From Allofournierella massiliensis (lineage in GTDB: Bacteria > Bacillota > Clostridia > Oscillospirales > Ruminococcaceae): 64,000 bases of DNA. Positions 61,863-64,000 of this stretch are shown here, piece after piece. The translations under genes and the position numbers were made by a program. The notes beneath the pieces are model-generated. The model had not been told where the DNA came from. It made no database searches and saw nothing but the letters and a program-made list of their open reading frames with translations. The stretch lies in NCBI RefSeq assembly GCF_004345265.1, contig NZ_SLUM01000005.1, positions 62,001 to 126,000 on the forward strand, read 5' to 3'. The first letter of the stretch is position 1, and each line of letters opens with the position of its first letter.

Positions 61863-62587
61863 TTTTATCCCAGCGCCAACTTGAAGAAATTGCAGCATCA
61901 ACAACGAAGGACTTCAACCGGTTCTTTTTCGGGGATGAGGCGGACAAGCCCGACCGATCAGCTTTGCCAACACCCATTGATCAGTTTGCAAAGAACTATC
62001 TCGGTCTTCGCGTATCATTCGCCCGTCTCTCGCCGGACGGAAGCATCTGCGGTGTCACTGCCTATGCCGACACTGAGTACAAGATCACGGAACTTGGTAT
62101 TACGCGCACACTGGCTTTGAAGCGTAATCAGGTCATCTTGGACGAGAGCTTCATTCGATCCGGCAACGTGCAGCGGCTCTGCGCCAAGCGCAGATTTACC
62201 CTTGCCCACGAGTGCGCCCATCAGATTCTCTTCCAACTGGAATCGGAAGAGGTAAAGGCGTCCTGCGAAATGAAATATTCCGCACGGACAGCCTATACGC
62301 CGCGAGAGCTGAAAACCCGCGAGGACTGGAACGAGTGGCAAGCAAATGTCTTGGGCGCGGCGATCCTGCTTCCTCAAAAAGAGGTTGACCTGGCAATGCG
62401 TCGGTTTGCAGAAACGCCGCTGATCAATTACGAGGGGAGGTATTCGTATGGTGATCACTTAACGCTGCGCCTTTTCTGCCGGTTGTTCGGTGTCTCCAAG
62501 ACAACGGCGTCTATCCGCCTTCGTCAGCTCGGCTACATGGTAGATCGTCCATTCAGTGAGTATGTTGACCCATTGGAGGTGTGGTAA
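61859..62587 (+). CDS. ImmA/IrrE-like metallo-endopeptidase
   Basis: A 242-aa zincin with TLAHECAHQILF (about 119-130) and the downstream NVLGAAILLPQKEV that matches the helix after the metal site in ImmA/IrrE proteins. A C-terminal HTH-like segment (LRLFCRLFGVSKTTASIRLRQLGY) may recognise DNA or a repressor. ATG 61859 overlaps the preceding stop. The next gene overlaps its stop (TAATG). It is a second protease of this type, facing the XRE/ImmA pair. Confidence 0.85.
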   Translation: MILSQRQLEEIAASTTKDFNRFFFGDEADKPDRSALPTPIDQFAKNYLGLRVSFARLSPDGSICGVTAYADTEYKITELGITRTLALKRNQVILDESFIRSGNVQRLCAKRRFTLAHECAHQILFQLESEEVKASCEMKYSARTAYTPRELKTREDWNEWQANVLGAAILLPQKEVDLAMRRFAETPLINYEGRYSYGDHLTLRLFCRLFGVSKTTASIRLRQLGYMVDRPFSEYVDPLEVW

Positions 62588-62829
62588 TGAAGAGAGCATC
62601 CATTCGGGTTCAGGAACCGACGCCGGAGCTGATCGAAAAAATCCGCAGGGCAAGAGTTGCCATTTCCCAGCAAAAGCCCCGATACCTGAAATGTCCGTAT
62701 TGTCAGCATAATGCCATTGCTGTCTACGAGGACACGAGGGGTCATGTAGAATCCAAGTGCAAGAAATGCGGGCGGATCACAGTCTTTGATGTGCTGAATA
62801 TGAGAAGACTGCGACCGCGTACCAAGTAA
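62587..62829 (+). CDS. Zinc-ribbon protein
   Basis: An 80-aa protein with a C-terminal zinc ribbon (LKCPYCQHNAIAVYED ... ESKCKKCGRIT, about 36-64) and a basic N-terminal helix. Com-like or transcription-factor-like ribbons share this form. Start overlaps the preceding stop as TAATG, so it is cotranslated with the ImmA-like gene. Function unknown. Confidence 0.7.
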   Translation: MKRASIRVQEPTPELIEKIRRARVAISQQKPRYLKCPYCQHNAIAVYEDTRGHVESKCKKCGRITVFDVLNMRRLRPRTK

Positions 62830-62885
62830 GAACCGGAGGACAAGCCTCTGTTCTAAAATAAAATATATGTCATAGCTGAGCTGTG

Positions 62886-62990
62886 GAGCCGCCTGATAGG
62901 TGAAGTCATCCTAATGCCGCATGAGACAGAGTTTAATTGCTCTGTTTTATCGGCATGGGATTCAAACCTCACCGTCATGCGGCTCTTTTT
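62886..62990 (+). ncRNA. Bistable structured RNA with terminator-like end
   Basis: Nested helices GAGCCGC/GCGGCTC (62886-62892 / 62979-62985), GGTGA/TCACC, ATGCCG/CGGCAT (62914-62919 / 62951-62956) and ACAGAG/CTCTGT (62926-62931 / 62940-62945) end in TTTTT. A competing perfect 9-bp helix pairs 62916-62924 with 62975-62983. Two exclusive folds share the 3' arm. Family not identified. Confidence 0.65.
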
Positions 62991-63037
62991 CTGTCTTCAC
63001 CCTTCCCGCTGCTCCCGCGCAGCGGAAAGGATGAACA

Positions 63038-63520
63038 ATGAAAATCCCTAAAACCCCTATCGCGTTCGATTACGACCTCTGGACTACGGAGGACGGCAGG
63101 TGCATGGTGCGCGTGAAACGAACCGGCGAAGTTTCCGAGGTTGACCGCAAGGTTATGAGAATCCTTCGCGCAGAGGAAAAGCGGATCAGACGCTCGTATG
63201 GCTCTGACAACACCTCTGAGGATGAGGACGGCGCAGAGAAAATTTCTGATACCGTGCTGTCCCTTGACGCTATGCCGGAGGACGATGTGAAGTCCGCTGC
63301 ATGGCTGGCAGACTCCCGCGACTGCATGGAGGAACTGATTACCGCCCTCAAAGAGAAGGAGCTTCTTTCCATTCTGACCGAGAAGCAGCGCGAATTGTAT
63401 CTTGCGATGACTCGTGAAGGACTGACTCTTCGAGAGTTTGCCCGAAGGAAAGGCATCGGCATCAGAGCTGCATTTGACCTCAAAGCAGCGGTGCAGAAAA
63501 AATTTCAAAGATTTTTTTGA
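63038..63520 (+). CDS. Sigma-70-like regulator of the ICE
   Basis: A 160-aa protein with a sigma region 4-type HTH near its end (LTEKQRELYLAMTREGLTLREFARRKGIGIRAAFDLK in pieces, about 110-148). The N-terminus (KIPKTPIAFDYDLWTTEDGRCMVRVKR) is typical of sigma-like ORFs that close ICE regulatory regions. It follows the structured RNA by about 50 bp, so its expression may depend on that fold. Immediately after its stop is the right copy of the dispersed repeat. Confidence 0.78.
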   Translation: MKIPKTPIAFDYDLWTTEDGRCMVRVKRTGEVSEVDRKVMRILRAEEKRIRRSYGSDNTSEDEDGAEKISDTVLSLDAMPEDDVKSAAWLADSRDCMEELITALKEKELLSILTEKQRELYLAMTREGLTLREFARRKGIGIRAAFDLKAAVQKKFQRFF

Positions 63521-63521
63521 G

Positions 63522-63564
63522 CGGTACTCAACAAACGGCAAAAAGATGTCCGTTGTAAAGTGAA
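63522..63564 (+). repeat. Long dispersed repeat, right copy
   Basis: A 15-bp arm (63522-63536), 10 variable bases and an 18-bp arm (63547-63564), the exact reverse complement of the arms at 51342-51384. It begins 2 nt after the sigma-like gene. Confidence 0.8.
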
Positions 63565-63569
63565 AGGGT

Positions 63570-63940
63570 CAATCAGACCACTTCACTGCTCCTTGAAAAC
63601 TGAATAGTTCAGTGCTGCGGATCTTTCCGCTTCTGCGAAGCAACACAGCTTCCGACGCCAAGACCTCCCGAAAGGGAGTGAGCGACCTCCGGAGAGCTAT
63701 AACAGTCGTGTGGTGCGGCTGCTTGCGACGATGCAGATGCCGGGTATAATGATACTTCCGTCTTTTCTTTGAATGGGCGGCTCGGAGCGTTCCTCGGAGG
63801 GGTGAGAGTCCCATGATACCGATTGACCATTGGTAGTCCGCAGCATTCCCGGAACTGCAAAGTTCTTCTGGCAGGGGCGCGAGCTGCAAATATGCCGGAC
63901 AATGAAACAAACCCAAAAGAAACTTACTATATAGTTTCAG
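63570..63940 (+). ncRNA. Structured non-coding region with GNRA-type hairpins
   Basis: No credible gene. Successive hairpins include CTGAA-TAG-TTCAG, GCGGA-TCTT-TCCGC, CTCCC-GAAA-GGGAG, GGG-N8-CCC and GAACT-GCAA-AGTTC, two of them with GNRA tetraloops. GTGTG and GTGCG occur near 63709-63720 and could be a group II intron 5' end, but no further intron feature could be confirmed. It may be a long leader RNA. Confidence 0.45.
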
Positions 63941-64000
63941 GATGAAAACTATGTGGCAGGGTATCTTCACAAGATGCTCTGCCATATCCTTTTGTCCTGA
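63936..64000 (+). promoter_or_regulatory. Attenuator-like leader at the window end
   Basis: A 13-bp stem, allowing two G-U pairs, forms from GGCAGGGTATCTT and AAGATGCTCTGCC. It can be enclosed by TCAGGA/TCCTGA or replaced by ATAGTTT/AAACTAT. The reading MWQGIF resembles the tet(W) leader MRQGIL. The controlled gene lies beyond 64000. Confidence 0.5.

Overview
The window is a mosaic of mobile DNA from a low-to-mid GC Gram-positive anaerobe, most likely a gut Clostridia (Lachnospiraceae/Oscillospiraceae). The evidence is the gene families: tet(W), a Tn4451-type mobilizable unit, a Tn1549/CTn-like conjugation module, Maff2, PrgI, CD1107-type proteins and strong AGGAGG ribosome binding sites. No rRNA, tRNA, CRISPR array or core metabolic operon was seen. 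The host species cannot be fixed from the sequence.

Layout. (1) 1-3300: tet(W) with a Tet(M)-type leader-peptide attenuator, then an AT-rich SAM methyltransferase whose 5' end is probably chimeric. (2) 3300-9894: a mobilizable transposon unit with a sigma-like protein, HTH protein, oriT-like DNA, MobC, relaxase, Cys-rich VLP protein, replisome organizer, DnaC-like ATPase, TnpW, an NTF2-like cargo gene on the other strand and a tnpX recombinase cut off after about 85 codons. (3) 9895-33130: the conjugation and anti-restriction module, nearly all on the + strand. It has an antirepressor, a replication initiator-like protein, PcfB, VirD4, two Maff2 copies, VirB6-like, two DNA methyltransferases, PrgI, VirB4, an NlpC/P60 hydrolase, topoisomerase III, a PP-loop protein, an ArdC-like zincin, a MutS-I-like protein and an ArdA fusion. 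(4) 33270-34330: a regulator and a SLOG protein. (5) 34606-49340, - strand: a defence island built around an invertible type I restriction system (hsdM, hsdS, recombinase, two spare hsdS halves, hsdR), with a DUF262/HNH protein, a NYN nuclease and a DinG-like helicase. (6) 49515-51400: second relaxase, MobC and oriT-like DNA. (7) 51406-61332, - strand: accessory genes (SIMPL, VWA, YolD, Y-family polymerase, macro domain, flavodoxin, two zincins, XRE regulator). (8) 61388-64000, + strand: a divergent operon (ImmA/IrrE protein, zinc ribbon), a bistable structured RNA, a sigma-like gene and a highly structured non-coding tail.

How it works together (inference). The relaxase/MobC pair at 49.5-51.2 kb would nick near 51.2-51.3 kb, VirD4 would couple the relaxosome to the VirB4/VirB6/PrgI channel, and NlpC/P60 would open the wall. 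ArdA, ArdC and the methyltransferases would protect incoming DNA. The resident island meanwhile restricts competitors with a recognition specificity that DNA inversion can switch.

The most interesting signals are: four copies of a 14-bp core (TAAACGATAATTTA) placed so that inversion swaps HsdS halves; a shared C-terminal tail on four conjugation-module proteins, a candidate type IV secretion signal; an interrupted 43-bp sequence present twice, inverted, 12 kb apart; interleaved inverted repeats in the leader at 61423-61486; and the structured RNA elements at 62886-62990 and 63570-64000.
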